A stretch of 64,000 nt of DNA, taken from NCBI GenBank assembly GCA_045646905.1, contig JAZRLP010000026.1, positions 434,001 to 498,000 on the forward strand. The letters run 5' to 3'. The notes below the pieces were generated by a model. It saw only the letters and a list, made by a program, of their open reading frames with translations, was not told where the DNA came from and ran no database searches. The translations under genes were made by a program, and so were the position numbers. This DNA comes from RGIG4079 sp045646905 (GTDB taxonomy: Bacteria > Bacteroidota > Bacteroidia > Bacteroidales > Muribaculaceae). Below are positions 41,716 to 50,974 of the stretch, one piece after another (positions within the stretch are counted from its first letter, which is position 1; each line of letters starts with the position of its first letter).

Positions 41716-43218
41716 TTAATATTGTTGATATATAAAAGGGATAAGTTCACTTTGTCGTGTTTGTATTACAAGAAATAATACTAACGCAAATATAACTGCT
41801 TTACCAATAATTGGTGTATTTATAAAACGATTTGTTAATACAGAAGTCCAATTCTTTGGGCAAAAATGCATTATATATCCACCAAAAATGCAAATAGCTA
41901 CAAATGGATAAGATTCAACAAATATTAAAAAGAATGCAGATGAACCTGCTGAAAAGTTAGATGTAATTTGAGTAAACATGTCAGCCATATGATCAACTGA
42001 TGGCGCTCTAAATATAACCATACTAAAAGACATTACAATGAATGTGAAAAATATGTTTGAAACAGTACGCCATTTTTGTTGCTTCTGCTCTTCAGTTAAT
42101 ATAAATATCTTCTTTAATTTCTTGTGTATAATCATCAATGAACTGGTCCATATTCCCCATATTGCAAACATCCAAGAAGGTCCATGCCATAATCCACCAA
42201 CCACCATTGTTATAACAAGATTCAAATAATGACGAACCTCACCGCAACGACTGCCTCCCATGGGAATATATAAATAATCTTTTAACCATGTTGACAATGA
42301 AATATGCCATCTATGCCAGAATTCTGATGGACTTTGAGATTTATAAGGAGCATTAAAGTTTTCCTTAAATCGATATCCTAAAATTAGTGCAATACCTATT
42401 GCCATATCAGAATATCCCGAAAAATCGCAATAAATTTGAATAGTATATCCTAAAATACCCATTATATTTTCAAAACCAGTATATAAAGCAGGATTATCAA
42501 AAATACGGTCGACATAATTAATTCCTATATAATCAGCTATCACAACTTTTTTTATTAACCCACACATTACCATGAAAAATCCCTCTCCTATCATAGCCTT
42601 AGTCGCTGGCTTATTATGCCTAATTTGAGGCAATAAATCTTTTGCCCTTACAACGGGACCAGCTAAAAGAGGAGGAAAAAATGACAAGAAAAAAGTATAG
42701 TTTAAAATGCTTTTTTCGGGCTTTATCTCATTCCTATAAATGTCAATTATATAACTCATTGAACGGAATGTAATAAATGATATACCCGCAGGGAGTACAA
42801 TATCAAGTGCGTCAAAATTCACATTGCGTATTGAAGCAAATGTTTCGAGGAGTAAATTGAAATACTTGAAATATAACAATATAGATATATTAGATATTAC
42901 ATTCAATGCAACATAAAACTTGCGAAGTATGATTGATTGTGCGTTTCCTAATAAGCGTCCAATAATATAGTCAGAAGCGCATATTGCAAGCATAATAAAG
43001 CAATAATATTCACTCGATTTATAGTAAAAATAAAGCGAGAATAATATTACTATAATACAATTTAATTTAAACTTTTCTTTTGTAAGTTGATATATTAAAA
43101 GAAATCCTAAAAATAAGAAAAGGAATAACCCAGTATTAAATAATAATGGATTATTTACATCATATGTAAGTAAATCGCAAATAGAAGAAAAATTAATATT
43201 TTTAAATATATCTATCAT
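41716..43218 (-). CDS. MBOAT family O-acyltransferase of the minus-strand cassette
   Basis: Polytopic 500-residue membrane protein of the AlgI/DltB type: DFSGYSDMAIG, FWHRWHISLSTWLKDYLYIPMGG (H305) and the catalytic His in GGLWHGPSW (H345). The size is typical, without the insertions of its paralogue at 9286-11133. Probably delivers acyl groups to the two SGNH proteins encoded upstream. One nt separates it from the SGNH gene and 21 nt from menD, so it is cotranscribed with menaquinone genes although its role is unrelated. Confidence 0.92.
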   Translation of the reverse strand: MIDIFKNINFSSICDLLTYDVNNPLLFNTGLFLFLFLGFLLIYQLTKEKFKLNCIIVILFSLYFYYKSSEYYCFIMLAICASDYIIGRLLGNAQSIILRKFYVALNVISNISILLYFKYFNLLLETFASIRNVNFDALDIVLPAGISFITFRSMSYIIDIYRNEIKPEKSILNYTFFLSFFPPLLAGPVVRAKDLLPQIRHNKPATKAMIGEGFFMVMCGLIKKVVIADYIGINYVDRIFDNPALYTGFENIMGILGYTIQIYCDFSGYSDMAIGIALILGYRFKENFNAPYKSQSPSEFWHRWHISLSTWLKDYLYIPMGGSRCGEVRHYLNLVITMVVGGLWHGPSWMFAIWGIWTSSLMIIHKKLKKIFILTEEQKQQKWRTVSNIFFTFIVMSFSMVIFRAPSVDHMADMFTQITSNFSAGSSAFFLIFVESYPFVAICIFGGYIMHFCPKNWTSVLTNRFINTPIIGKAVIFALVLFLVIQTRQSELIPFIYQQY

Positions 43219-43219
43219 A

Positions 43220-44476
43220 TTAATATTTTTTGAGTTCGTTAATTATTGCTTCGTACAATATAGTTCCTTGTATGTAATATCCATTACTTGTGTTATGGAT
43301 GCGATCTTTACCCATTAAGCGATCTTTTACCCAATTATTTGAGGCATTATAGCCACCTGCTATTTCATACCAATCATAAACAGCAATGTTGTTATCTATG
43401 CCAAATTGGATGATTACATCTCTAAATTGTTTTATTTTATTGTTTATACGACCGTTTTTTTGGCACTCCATAGGTGTGGCTAATAATATATAAGCATTGG
43501 GGTTATGTGACAATAAATCATTTGTTAGATTTGAAATTGTAGTGTAGAATGCTTCATTTGACAGGTTTCCAAAAGCTTCATTTGCACCTAAACTAATAAT
43601 AAAAAGGTCAGGAGATAGAATTTGACAATCTCTTCCAAGATCGCCCATGTTGTTATAAGAATAATATGAAGCGCCATTATTACCAATTACATTATAGACA
43701 ACTCCAGCGCAGTCATTTAAAAGAGATGCGCCATAGATAGTCAGTTGACCAATAGAACTTAACCATAGTTTTACATGTGATACTGATTCTGAAAATATTA
43801 TATCGGTATAATTAGGAAATCTTTCATCAATATCATATAATACTACTTTATTGTCTGCACATACTGAATCAATGTATAAATCACCTTTTAGATGAATTCT
43901 TAATCGCTTAAATTCATTTGAACTATTTTTAGTTCCAATTTCGACGCTGAAGTTTTCTTTATGAGGAGTAAAAGATGCGCCAGTTAACTTAATAGGTGAT
44001 TTCCATGGACGTCTCATTAAAGACGATGCATCATATGAACCTCCACAAGTAAAAAAATAATCAGTAGGTTGGTTCGTTTTCGCAAGCTTTAATGGAGCAA
44101 CTATTCCCCTGCCTGCATTACCAAATTGTTTTTGTAGAAGTTCACGGGATTTTCCAGTAGCAATATCTGCTTGTAAATGAGAATCTCCTATATGTACAAT
44201 TGACACAACGTTTTGTGAAGAATTATTGAGTTTGTTATAGAAATCAGTCCAATCGGAATTATTGTAAGATATATAGTTTTTATTGAGCTTTAGGTAATTA
44301 TATTCTTTTACTAATGGATGAGAACATGTGTCTTGTTCTAATGTAGGATTAATTCGAATATCGAATTGAGTAGTATCAGGCTCAATATTTTCATAGATGT
44401 TACATGTTGCTCTTGATTGGCCAACATTGAACAATCCTAATATAATGAATATAATTATTTTAATATTACTTTTCAT
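43220..44476 (-). CDS. SGNH-fold protein D of minus-strand O-acylation cassette
   Basis: 418 residues from the ATG at 44476, which gives a clear signal peptide (MKSNIKIIIFIILGLFNVG); a TTG at 44503 would add nine residues and is less likely. SGNH motifs: HIGDSHLQAD (block I), SLGANEAFG (block III), DRIH (block V). It matches the 8010-9293 gene in position, size and the NNGAS motif, but keeps a normal GDS. Its 5-prime end overlaps the preceding SGNH gene by 11 nt. Periplasmic or surface acyl transferase/esterase is the likely role. Confidence 0.8.
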   Translation of the reverse strand: MKSNIKIIIFIILGLFNVGQSRATCNIYENIEPDTTQFDIRINPTLEQDTCSHPLVKEYNYLKLNKNYISYNNSDWTDFYNKLNNSSQNVVSIVHIGDSHLQADIATGKSRELLQKQFGNAGRGIVAPLKLAKTNQPTDYFFTCGGSYDASSLMRRPWKSPIKLTGASFTPHKENFSVEIGTKNSSNEFKRLRIHLKGDLYIDSVCADNKVVLYDIDERFPNYTDIIFSESVSHVKLWLSSIGQLTIYGASLLNDCAGVVYNVIGNNGASYYSYNNMGDLGRDCQILSPDLFIISLGANEAFGNLSNEAFYTTISNLTNDLLSHNPNAYILLATPMECQKNGRINNKIKQFRDVIIQFGIDNNIAVYDWYEIAGGYNASNNWVKDRLMGKDRIHNTSNGYYIQGTILYEAIINELKKY

Positions 44477-45878
44477 TGATAGAATTAAGAAGCGATTCGA
44501 CAAATATCTTAGCTAATCGTTCTCCCCCTTTAGTTGATAGATGAATATAATCTTTATTTACATCATTATTTTTACACCAAGAAACAATTGCATTATTACC
44601 TCCCATTGCTTCGCGGGTATCCCAAAATAGGCATTGAGCTCTTCGTGCAGCTTCGCGTTGTGACACAATGAGATTGGCAACTGTTGCCATAGAGCAAATT
44701 TCAGAGCCTTTCTTTACTCCTCTATCACCTCCACCAAGCATTAATATATCGGCATTTGGATAACAACTACGGAGATGGTTAACTACTTTGACCATATAAT
44801 CGGCATAAAAAGTATAATCTTTTCGTGTTGCAGTTAATGCATTTAGACCATATTCCACAATTATTAAATCATAATCGATATGATTATTCATCTGATGTGC
44901 TATCTCTTTATTAACTCCTGTATGTGTAATTCCAGAGTTTCCTCTTAATGACATACAATCAACAGTAATCCCAGAGTTGTCATATAACCAAACACCTAGC
45001 CCAATCAAAGAAGATGGAGTTGTCTTAATCTCAAATTTATTAGTTGATTTATTTATAGCGATGCATTGAACTTTATTACTTCCCGAAATTATGTGTTTAT
45101 TCCATCCATCTCCAACATTAACATCAATAGATCCACTTCTAGGCGAAATAAATAAGAATTTAGAACAATTCCAATTCTCAAGATGTTTCAATGAAGTTGA
45201 ACCGAAATATGATGCAGTAGCAAAACCATTTGTTTTACAAAATATTCCAGGTAATGCAAAATAATTAGTATTAACCTTGTCGCCAAATAGTGAAATTTCC
45301 CAACCAGAGGCATTGTGTTTAACCGATTTCCTGAAATTTCGTGTCATACAATCTAATGCAACAAAACCTACACCATTTCCACCAAATTTATCTTGTAAAA
45401 ATTCACGAATATGTTGTGTAAATATATCACCTTCAATATATGAGTCTCCTATAACACCAATTCGTACAACATCGTTATTGCGATTAGCTAAAGCTTTTTT
45501 AAATTTAGATAGGCCATCTTGTGCTAAAGTATAATCTTCCACTATAACTTTGCCATTTAAAATTGGAGCTTTAACTGGAATTACAGCAGAATCTATAAAT
45601 CGCCCTTTAGCAATTTCTTTGCTAATAGAGTCGTTAATTTTGTCTTTAGAAGCTTGCTCTTGAGCCCTGATTAATGCTGGGTCAATAAATACATTAACAT
45701 CAGTAATAGCTGTATCTTCAGGCAGTAATTCACTAAATAAACTATAATCCTTAAAAAATCCACCTTTATGAGATTCTGACTTAGTTAAATCAGTCCAATT
45801 GATTAGAGAAAGCCCAAATAACACTAATATTGAAATAAATAAAATTATAAAAGCGTTTAATTTATCTATAATTTTCAT
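44466..45878 (-). CDS. SGNH-fold protein C of minus-strand O-acylation cassette
   Basis: 470 residues with one N-terminal membrane segment (about 9-27), a linker, then an SGNH fold: VIGDSYIEGD, EYGLNALTA, DYIH near the C terminus. MGGNNAIVSWC precedes block V as in protein A (6625-8013), and MSLRGNSGI matches its MRGCSGT. The ATG overlaps the menF stop as ATGA, so translation is coupled to isochorismate synthase. Acyl-transfer partner of the downstream MBOAT protein by inference. Confidence 0.8.
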   Translation of the reverse strand: MKIIDKLNAFIILFISILVLFGLSLINWTDLTKSESHKGGFFKDYSLFSELLPEDTAITDVNVFIDPALIRAQEQASKDKINDSISKEIAKGRFIDSAVIPVKAPILNGKVIVEDYTLAQDGLSKFKKALANRNNDVVRIGVIGDSYIEGDIFTQHIREFLQDKFGGNGVGFVALDCMTRNFRKSVKHNASGWEISLFGDKVNTNYFALPGIFCKTNGFATASYFGSTSLKHLENWNCSKFLFISPRSGSIDVNVGDGWNKHIISGSNKVQCIAINKSTNKFEIKTTPSSLIGLGVWLYDNSGITVDCMSLRGNSGITHTGVNKEIAHQMNNHIDYDLIIVEYGLNALTATRKDYTFYADYMVKVVNHLRSCYPNADILMLGGGDRGVKKGSEICSMATVANLIVSQREAARRAQCLFWDTREAMGGNNAIVSWCKNNDVNKDYIHLSTKGGERLAKIFVESLLNSINEK

Positions 45879-46927
45879 ATGAACAATTCTTTTAATCGTT
45901 TTATTTTATTTTCAGTTTCTTCCCATTCTTCAGTCGGAATTGAATCTTTGGTCAGTCCACCTCCAGAATATATGCAAAAGTGTTTTGTATCAAAGTTTGC
46001 ACAACGGATATTTACATAGGCAACAACATTGTTTTTGTCCCAGATAGAAACATATCCTCCATAACACTTGCGCTCATGGCGTTCAAGCGCAAATATAGTA
46101 TCTAATGCATTCTTTAATGGATACCCCGCTAAAGCTGGAGTTGGGCTTAATTCATCTAAAATATTTTCTACTTGCTCAATACTAACACCCTTTGCTGAAA
46201 TTCTATGACATAAGTGTTCTATATCACCGAATTTAAGATTCTCCTCACTAGATACTTTTACATCCAAATCGAACTTTGATAATTGATTAACAATATATTG
46301 AGTAACATAATTATGTTCCTCAGTATTTTTTAAATCCCAAGGCCCATTTTCTTTATCATATATTCTCGTACCTGCAAGTGACATCGTATGCAAAAGATGA
46401 CTATTTGCGTCAAATTTTAGTAATATTTCGGGTGAAGCTCCTATCCAACAACCTGTTTTGGGTGTATAGTATAAGTATCTAAAGGAATTCTCAAATAAAT
46501 TAAAATATTTGGTAATTAGATTATAAAAATTAGTAAGATTATGCTGTCCACATGTCACTTTTGATAAAACTACTTTCCCTTCTACTCTATGAAGTTCGTC
46601 AAGAATATAATTAACTTGAGTCACATAATCATTTAATTGAGTTGACTCTTGACATGGGATGTTTTTTGATGGTGAGTGAAATGAATGACAATTATTACAA
46701 TAATCCAATGTTTGTTTAATATCTAATTCAGCTAATATTTTAAATCCATTGCTAATTTTTGAGTTAAAATCAACAATAGAAAAATATGTAGAATTATTTC
46801 TCAAAAATTGGCAATCAGAAGGGTTTGAGAAAAATGTTAAATCTTGCTCAAACGGTTTCTGGAATACCACAAAAGGTATATTATTAATTATACATTTATT
46901 TATAACAAGTTCTAAAGGATTATCCAT
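45875..46927 (-). CDS. menF: Isochorismate synthase
   Basis: Chorismate-binding enzyme converting chorismate to isochorismate, first step of menaquinone synthesis. 350 residues with the C-terminal core motifs KVVLSKVT, IGASPEILLKF, SLAGTR, ELSPTPALAGYP and the final YSGGGLTKDSIPTEEWEETE. The position upstream of menD and downstream of rimO supports MenF over salicylate- or anthranilate-type enzymes. It is followed not by menD but by the SGNH-SGNH-MBOAT cassette. Confidence 0.92.
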   Translation of the reverse strand: MDNPLELVINKCIINNIPFVVFQKPFEQDLTFFSNPSDCQFLRNNSTYFSIVDFNSKISNGFKILAELDIKQTLDYCNNCHSFHSPSKNIPCQESTQLNDYVTQVNYILDELHRVEGKVVLSKVTCGQHNLTNFYNLITKYFNLFENSFRYLYYTPKTGCWIGASPEILLKFDANSHLLHTMSLAGTRIYDKENGPWDLKNTEEHNYVTQYIVNQLSKFDLDVKVSSEENLKFGDIEHLCHRISAKGVSIEQVENILDELSPTPALAGYPLKNALDTIFALERHERKCYGGYVSIWDKNNVVAYVNIRCANFDTKHFCIYSGGGLTKDSIPTEEWEETENKIKRLKELFI

Positions 46928-46929
46928 GC

Positions 46930-48228
46930 TTAATCAACAACCTTTGCTATAAGTTCAAATGGTAAGGCATCGAGTATTTCAACATTATAGAATTCTCCTA
47001 CATTAAGTTTAGATGTTTTGTAAATCAAAACCTCTGGATCAACTTCAGGAGAATCCCATTCAGTACGACCAATATAATATTCTTCATCTTCAGAATCTAT
47101 AATCACATTAAGTCTATGACCTATTTTACTTTGATTAATTTCAAATGAGATGTTTTCTTGAATTGACATCAATTTATCTAATCTTTCTTTTTTTAACTCA
47201 TCAGGAATGCTATCGGTGAAGTTTTTAGCCGCATAAGTGTCACTTTCTTCGCAATATGAGAATGCCCCCATTCTTTCAAATCTCTGATCTTTAACAAATT
47301 TAACCAAATCATCAAATTCAGAATCCGATTCACCAGGAAATCCAACCATTAAAGTTGTTCTAATGTGAATATTAGGCACTTTAGTCCTAATTAGGTTTAA
47401 TAATTCTATAGTTTGTTTTTTATCAATATGCCTTCTCATATTTGACAAAACAACATCAGATGAATGTTGGAGCGCAATATCAAGATATTTACAAACATTA
47501 TCATGCTTTGCTATAACATCTAGTAACTCCAATGGGAACTGTGCAGGATATGCATAATGCAATCTAATCCACTTTACACCATCAATCAACGCAATTTGAT
47601 CAATAAGATTAGCAATCTCATTCTTACCATATAAATCAATGCCATAATATGTCAAGTCTTGTGCTATTATATTAAATTCTTTAACGCCCTTGCCTACAAG
47701 ATATTTAATTTCTTCTTTAATATTTTCTATTGAGCGTGATTTATATCTTCCAGTTATAAGTGGTATTGCACAAAATGCACAAAAACGGTTACATCCCTCT
47801 GAAATTTTTATGTAAGCATAATGCTTTGGAGTAGATATGTCTTTTTTATAAATTTCAGTACGAGAATCTTGTGACGAAATTCGTTTTACGAGATTTTCCC
47901 AATCAAACTTTCCATACCACTCATCTACCTCTGAAATTTCAGTTGTCAACTCGGTTCTATATCTTTCGGATAAACATCCCATTACATACAATTGATCAAT
48001 TAGACCATTAGTTTTTGCGTTAGCATATTCTAAAATTGTATTAATGGATTCTTCTTTAGCATCACCAATAAAACCACATGTGTTTATGATAACAATTGGG
48101 CTTGATAATTCTTGAGGATTATGCTTAATGATATATCCAATATCTTTAAACATCTTAGCCAAACGCTCTGAATCAACTAAATTCTTTGAGCATCCCAATG
48201 AGACAATATCTATGGATTTATCGCACAT
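46930..48228 (-). CDS. rimO: Ribosomal protein S12 methylthiotransferase RimO
   Basis: Radical-SAM enzyme adding a methylthio group to an Asp of S12. 432 residues: N-terminal UPF0004 domain with cysteines (SLGCSKN, NTCGF, VMGCLSER), the radical SAM CxxxCxxC motif (EGCNRFCAFCAIP), and a C-terminal TRAM domain. Three nt from ftsY and 2 nt from menF, inside the same operon. Confidence 0.96.
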   Translation of the reverse strand: MCDKSIDIVSLGCSKNLVDSERLAKMFKDIGYIIKHNPQELSSPIVIINTCGFIGDAKEESINTILEYANAKTNGLIDQLYVMGCLSERYRTELTTEISEVDEWYGKFDWENLVKRISSQDSRTEIYKKDISTPKHYAYIKISEGCNRFCAFCAIPLITGRYKSRSIENIKEEIKYLVGKGVKEFNIIAQDLTYYGIDLYGKNEIANLIDQIALIDGVKWIRLHYAYPAQFPLELLDVIAKHDNVCKYLDIALQHSSDVVLSNMRRHIDKKQTIELLNLIRTKVPNIHIRTTLMVGFPGESDSEFDDLVKFVKDQRFERMGAFSYCEESDTYAAKNFTDSIPDELKKERLDKLMSIQENISFEINQSKIGHRLNVIIDSEDEEYYIGRTEWDSPEVDPEVLIYKTSKLNVGEFYNVEILDALPFELIAKVVD

Positions 48229-48231
48229 AGG

Positions 48232-49191
48232 TTATTCTCCAAATAGTGATTTCACAAATTCGGTTTTATTAAATACTTGAAGGTCATCAATACCTTCTCC
48301 TAAACCAATATATTTTACAGGGATTTTAAACTGATCGCTAATACCAATTACAACTCCACCTTTTGCTGTGCCATCTAATTTTGTTATTGCTAATTCATTA
48401 ACACTTGTTGCAGCAACAAATTGACGAGCTTGTTCAAATGCATTTTGGCCAGTTGAACCATCTAATACCAACAATACTTCATGTGGAGCATCGGGCACAA
48501 TTTTTTGCATGACATTTTTAATTTTAGTCAATTCATCCATTAAGCCTTTTTTGTTGTGAAGACGCCCTGCGGTATCTATAATAACTACATCAATATCATT
48601 AGCTTTTGCTGATGACAATGTATCATATGCTACAGCAGCAGGATCAGAACCTAATTTTTGTTTTACAACAGGGACTCCAGCTCGTTCTCCCCAAATATCT
48701 AATTGTTCTACTGCTGCCGCTCTAAAAGTGTCGGCCGCGCCTAACATAACTTTATTCCCGGCTTTTTTATACTGTGATGCCAATTTCCCTATAGTAGTTG
48801 TTTTACCAACACCGTTCACCCCTACTACCATTATGACATGTGGGCGATTCCCCTCTGGAAGTTCAAAATCATCAAGGCTTGATTCTTGATTGTTTTCAGC
48901 AAGGAGCATAGTAATTTCCTCACACAAAAGCGAATTTAACTCAGATGAATTAATGTACTTGTCTTTAGCTACTCTCTTTTCAATGCGATCAATTATTTTA
49001 AGAGTAGTTTCAACCCCTACATCGGATGTTATAAAAACCTCTTCTAAATTGTCTAATACATCATCATCTATTTTAGATTTTCCAGCTATAGCACGAGTTA
49101 ATTTGGCAAATACACCCTCTTTCGTGCGCTCTAATCCTCTATCTAAAGTTTCTTTTTTTTCTCTTGAAAAAAGTTTCTTAAAAAAGCCCAT
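48232..49191 (-). CDS. ftsY: Signal recognition particle receptor FtsY
   Basis: SRP GTPase that docks ribosome-SRP complexes at the membrane. The 319 residues form an N domain (about 1-100) and a G domain with GVNGVGKTTTIGKLA, DTFRAAAVEQL, DTAGR and TKLDGTAKGG. It lacks the long acidic N-terminal domain of E. coli FtsY, as usual in Bacteroidota. Probably the first gene of the ten-gene operon ending in menE. A -7 motif TATCTTTG lies at 49216-49223 on this strand. Confidence 0.96.
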   Translation of the reverse strand: MGFFKKLFSREKKETLDRGLERTKEGVFAKLTRAIAGKSKIDDDVLDNLEEVFITSDVGVETTLKIIDRIEKRVAKDKYINSSELNSLLCEEITMLLAENNQESSLDDFELPEGNRPHVIMVVGVNGVGKTTTIGKLASQYKKAGNKVMLGAADTFRAAAVEQLDIWGERAGVPVVKQKLGSDPAAVAYDTLSSAKANDIDVVIIDTAGRLHNKKGLMDELTKIKNVMQKIVPDAPHEVLLVLDGSTGQNAFEQARQFVAATSVNELAITKLDGTAKGGVVIGISDQFKIPVKYIGLGEGIDDLQVFNKTEFVKSLFGE

Positions 49192-49215
49192 AAGTTTTGA
49201 TATTTAAATATTTTA

Positions 49216-49223
49216 CAAAGATA
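49216..49223 (-). promoter_or_regulatory. -7 element for ftsY-men operon
   Basis: The minus strand reads TATCTTTG, 25 nt upstream of ftsY. It lies downstream of a strong terminator, so a promoter is needed here. No clear -33 element. Confidence 0.5.
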
Positions 49224-49274
49224 ATGAATTTTTAGCAACAACGAGCTATTTTAGTCTTTAATCTATTTAATCAA

Positions 49275-49302
49275 ATGAGGGGAGTCTCAAAACTCCCCTC
49301 AT
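49275..49302 (-). terminator. Terminator after lipoprotein gene
   Basis: Perfect 11-bp stem (ATGAGGGGAGT 49275-49285 with ACTCCCCTCAT 49292-49302), 6-nt loop, 20 nt after the lipoprotein stop on the minus strand. A short T-run follows on that strand. Confidence 0.8.
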
Positions 49303-49322
49303 ATACATAATATTTACACTAA

Positions 49323-50201
49323 CTAGTCAATTTGAATCACTAAATAATTTGATAGATTCCAAAAAATACTGGGGTTAGTTATCAGCAGTGTTTTTTGGCC
49401 ATCAACATCTTGTAACTCGTAGGAATTTGCAGGATGATTAGTTAATATTTTTGCTTTTTTAGAATGTAGATTAATTTTCTTGAGAGTTCTCTTATCAGCA
49501 ACACTGAAGAAATTTTGGTCATATTCCCCTTGCATTACCTTTGTTTTCTTCAAGAATCCGCTCTCCAATATTTTGTTTTGTTTCAACTCTTTTTTACTGC
49601 CAATCGCATAAAAACATTTGTTTAACTCATTTACATTTGTAATAGCTTCTTCGGCAATTTCTTCAACCTTAGCTTTTTCGGCAGAAACTGTTGTAATTGT
49701 CTTGTTTAATGAATCTTTATCATTTTCAAGTTTTACTATTTGTCCTTTGGCTGATGTTAAGGCAGTGTTCAAGTTCTCAATTTCAACTTGATGTTCAGCA
49801 ATTTGAGTTTTAAGTGTCTCAATTGTTTTTTCTAATTTGGTATTAGTCAACTTAGAATCTTTTAGTTTCTTCTCTAATTCATTTAATTTTTGTTGACGTT
49901 GTTGAAGCGTATTTTTTAATATTTGTAAGTCATTCTTTATTTTTTCTTTTTTAGATGAAGTTTCACTTGTCCATGTATTTGACGCCAAAATATTTTCTAG
50001 CGACTTAATTTGATCCATATCATCAGAGATGTCATTTATTAAGCTAAACAAACTATCTCTATCAGCGATAGCTTTAACCAATGCTTCTTTATTGGCGTTA
50101 ATTGTATCCTGTAAAGCAATTTGTTCTTCATTTTGCTTACTGTCATTTGAGCATGACCAAATAGTCATTGATGCTAATAAAATTGCAATAATTTTTTTCA
50201 T
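49323..50201 (-). CDS. Coiled-coil lipoprotein, function unknown
   Basis: 292 residues. The N terminus MKKIIAILLASMTIWSC is a lipoprotein signal peptide with the lipid-modified Cys at residue 17. Residues about 25-205 are a long coiled coil rich in Leu, Lys, Glu and Gln heptads; a compact C-terminal region of about 85 residues follows (KKTKVMQGEYDQNFF onward). I cannot place a family more precise than a coiled-coil envelope lipoprotein. It follows rsmI by 21 nt and ends at a strong terminator. Confidence 0.82.
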   Translation of the reverse strand: MKKIIAILLASMTIWSCSNDSKQNEEQIALQDTINANKEALVKAIADRDSLFSLINDISDDMDQIKSLENILASNTWTSETSSKKEKIKNDLQILKNTLQQRQQKLNELEKKLKDSKLTNTKLEKTIETLKTQIAEHQVEIENLNTALTSAKGQIVKLENDKDSLNKTITTVSAEKAKVEEIAEEAITNVNELNKCFYAIGSKKELKQNKILESGFLKKTKVMQGEYDQNFFSVADKRTLKKINLHSKKAKILTNHPANSYELQDVDGQKTLLITNPSIFWNLSNYLVIQID

Positions 50202-50222
50202 AATTAGTTAGAAGTTTATTGA

Positions 50223-50939
50223 TTAATTTTTATATTTATTTTGATGAATTTTTTTTGGAAGAACGCTGTTAAATCCAGCAACAACAATTACAATTTCACC
50301 TTTAGCTGGGTTATCATTAAAATAGTTATATAACTCTAATAACGAACCTTTGTGCGTTGTATCATATAGTTTAGAAATCTCTCTTGATACTGAGGCTTCT
50401 CTATCATCACCACAAGCCTCTTTTAAATCGAACAGCGTTTTAGTTAGCCTAAGAGGAGATTCATATATAATGAATGTTCTTGGTTCAGTTGATAATTCTT
50501 TAATACGAGTTGCTCTGCCTTTTTTAACTGGTATAAATCCTTCAAATACAAATCTATCACATGGTAGGCCAGAGTTTACCAAAGCAGGCACAAATGCAGT
50601 GGGACCAGGCAATGTCTCAACAACAATGTTATTACGACGACACTCTCTTGATAATAAAAAGCCTGGATCGGATATTCCTGGAGTGCCAGCATCAGAGACA
50701 AGCGCAACAATTTCGCCTGATTTTATTTTATTAATAACACTCTCACATGATTCATGTTCATTAAATTTATGATGGCTATACATAGGTGTATTTATCCCAA
50801 AATGCTTCATTAAAACGCCACTTGAACGAGTATCCTCTGCTAAAATAATGTTGCAATTTTTTAATACTTCAATTGCTCTTGGAGGCATATCATCAAGATT
50901 TCCCACAGGTGTCGGCACTATATACAATTTTCCGCTCAT
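50223..50939 (-). CDS. rsmI: 16S rRNA (cytidine1402-2'-O)-methyltransferase
   Basis: SAM-dependent tetrapyrrole-methylase-fold enzyme modifying C1402 of 16S rRNA. The 238-residue product starts MSGKLYIVPTPVGNLDDMPPRA, with AEDTR, VSDAGTPGISDPG and PGPTAFVPALV motifs of RsmI. It is shorter than E. coli RsmI (286 residues), mostly at the C terminus, as is common in this phylum. Between dacB and the lipoprotein gene. Confidence 0.95.
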   Translation of the reverse strand: MSGKLYIVPTPVGNLDDMPPRAIEVLKNCNIILAEDTRSSGVLMKHFGINTPMYSHHKFNEHESCESVINKIKSGEIVALVSDAGTPGISDPGFLLSRECRRNNIVVETLPGPTAFVPALVNSGLPCDRFVFEGFIPVKKGRATRIKELSTEPRTFIIYESPLRLTKTLFDLKEACGDDREASVSREISKLYDTTHKGSLLELYNYFNDNPAKGEIVIVVAGFNSVLPKKIHQNKYKN

Positions 50940-50974
50940 TTTAATCTATTTATTACATAAGTATATAACAAATT

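Noticed and set aside
43220..44503. TTG start at 44503 for SGNH protein D
   Set aside because: The ATG at 44476 gives a clean signal peptide and a smaller overlap with the upstream gene.
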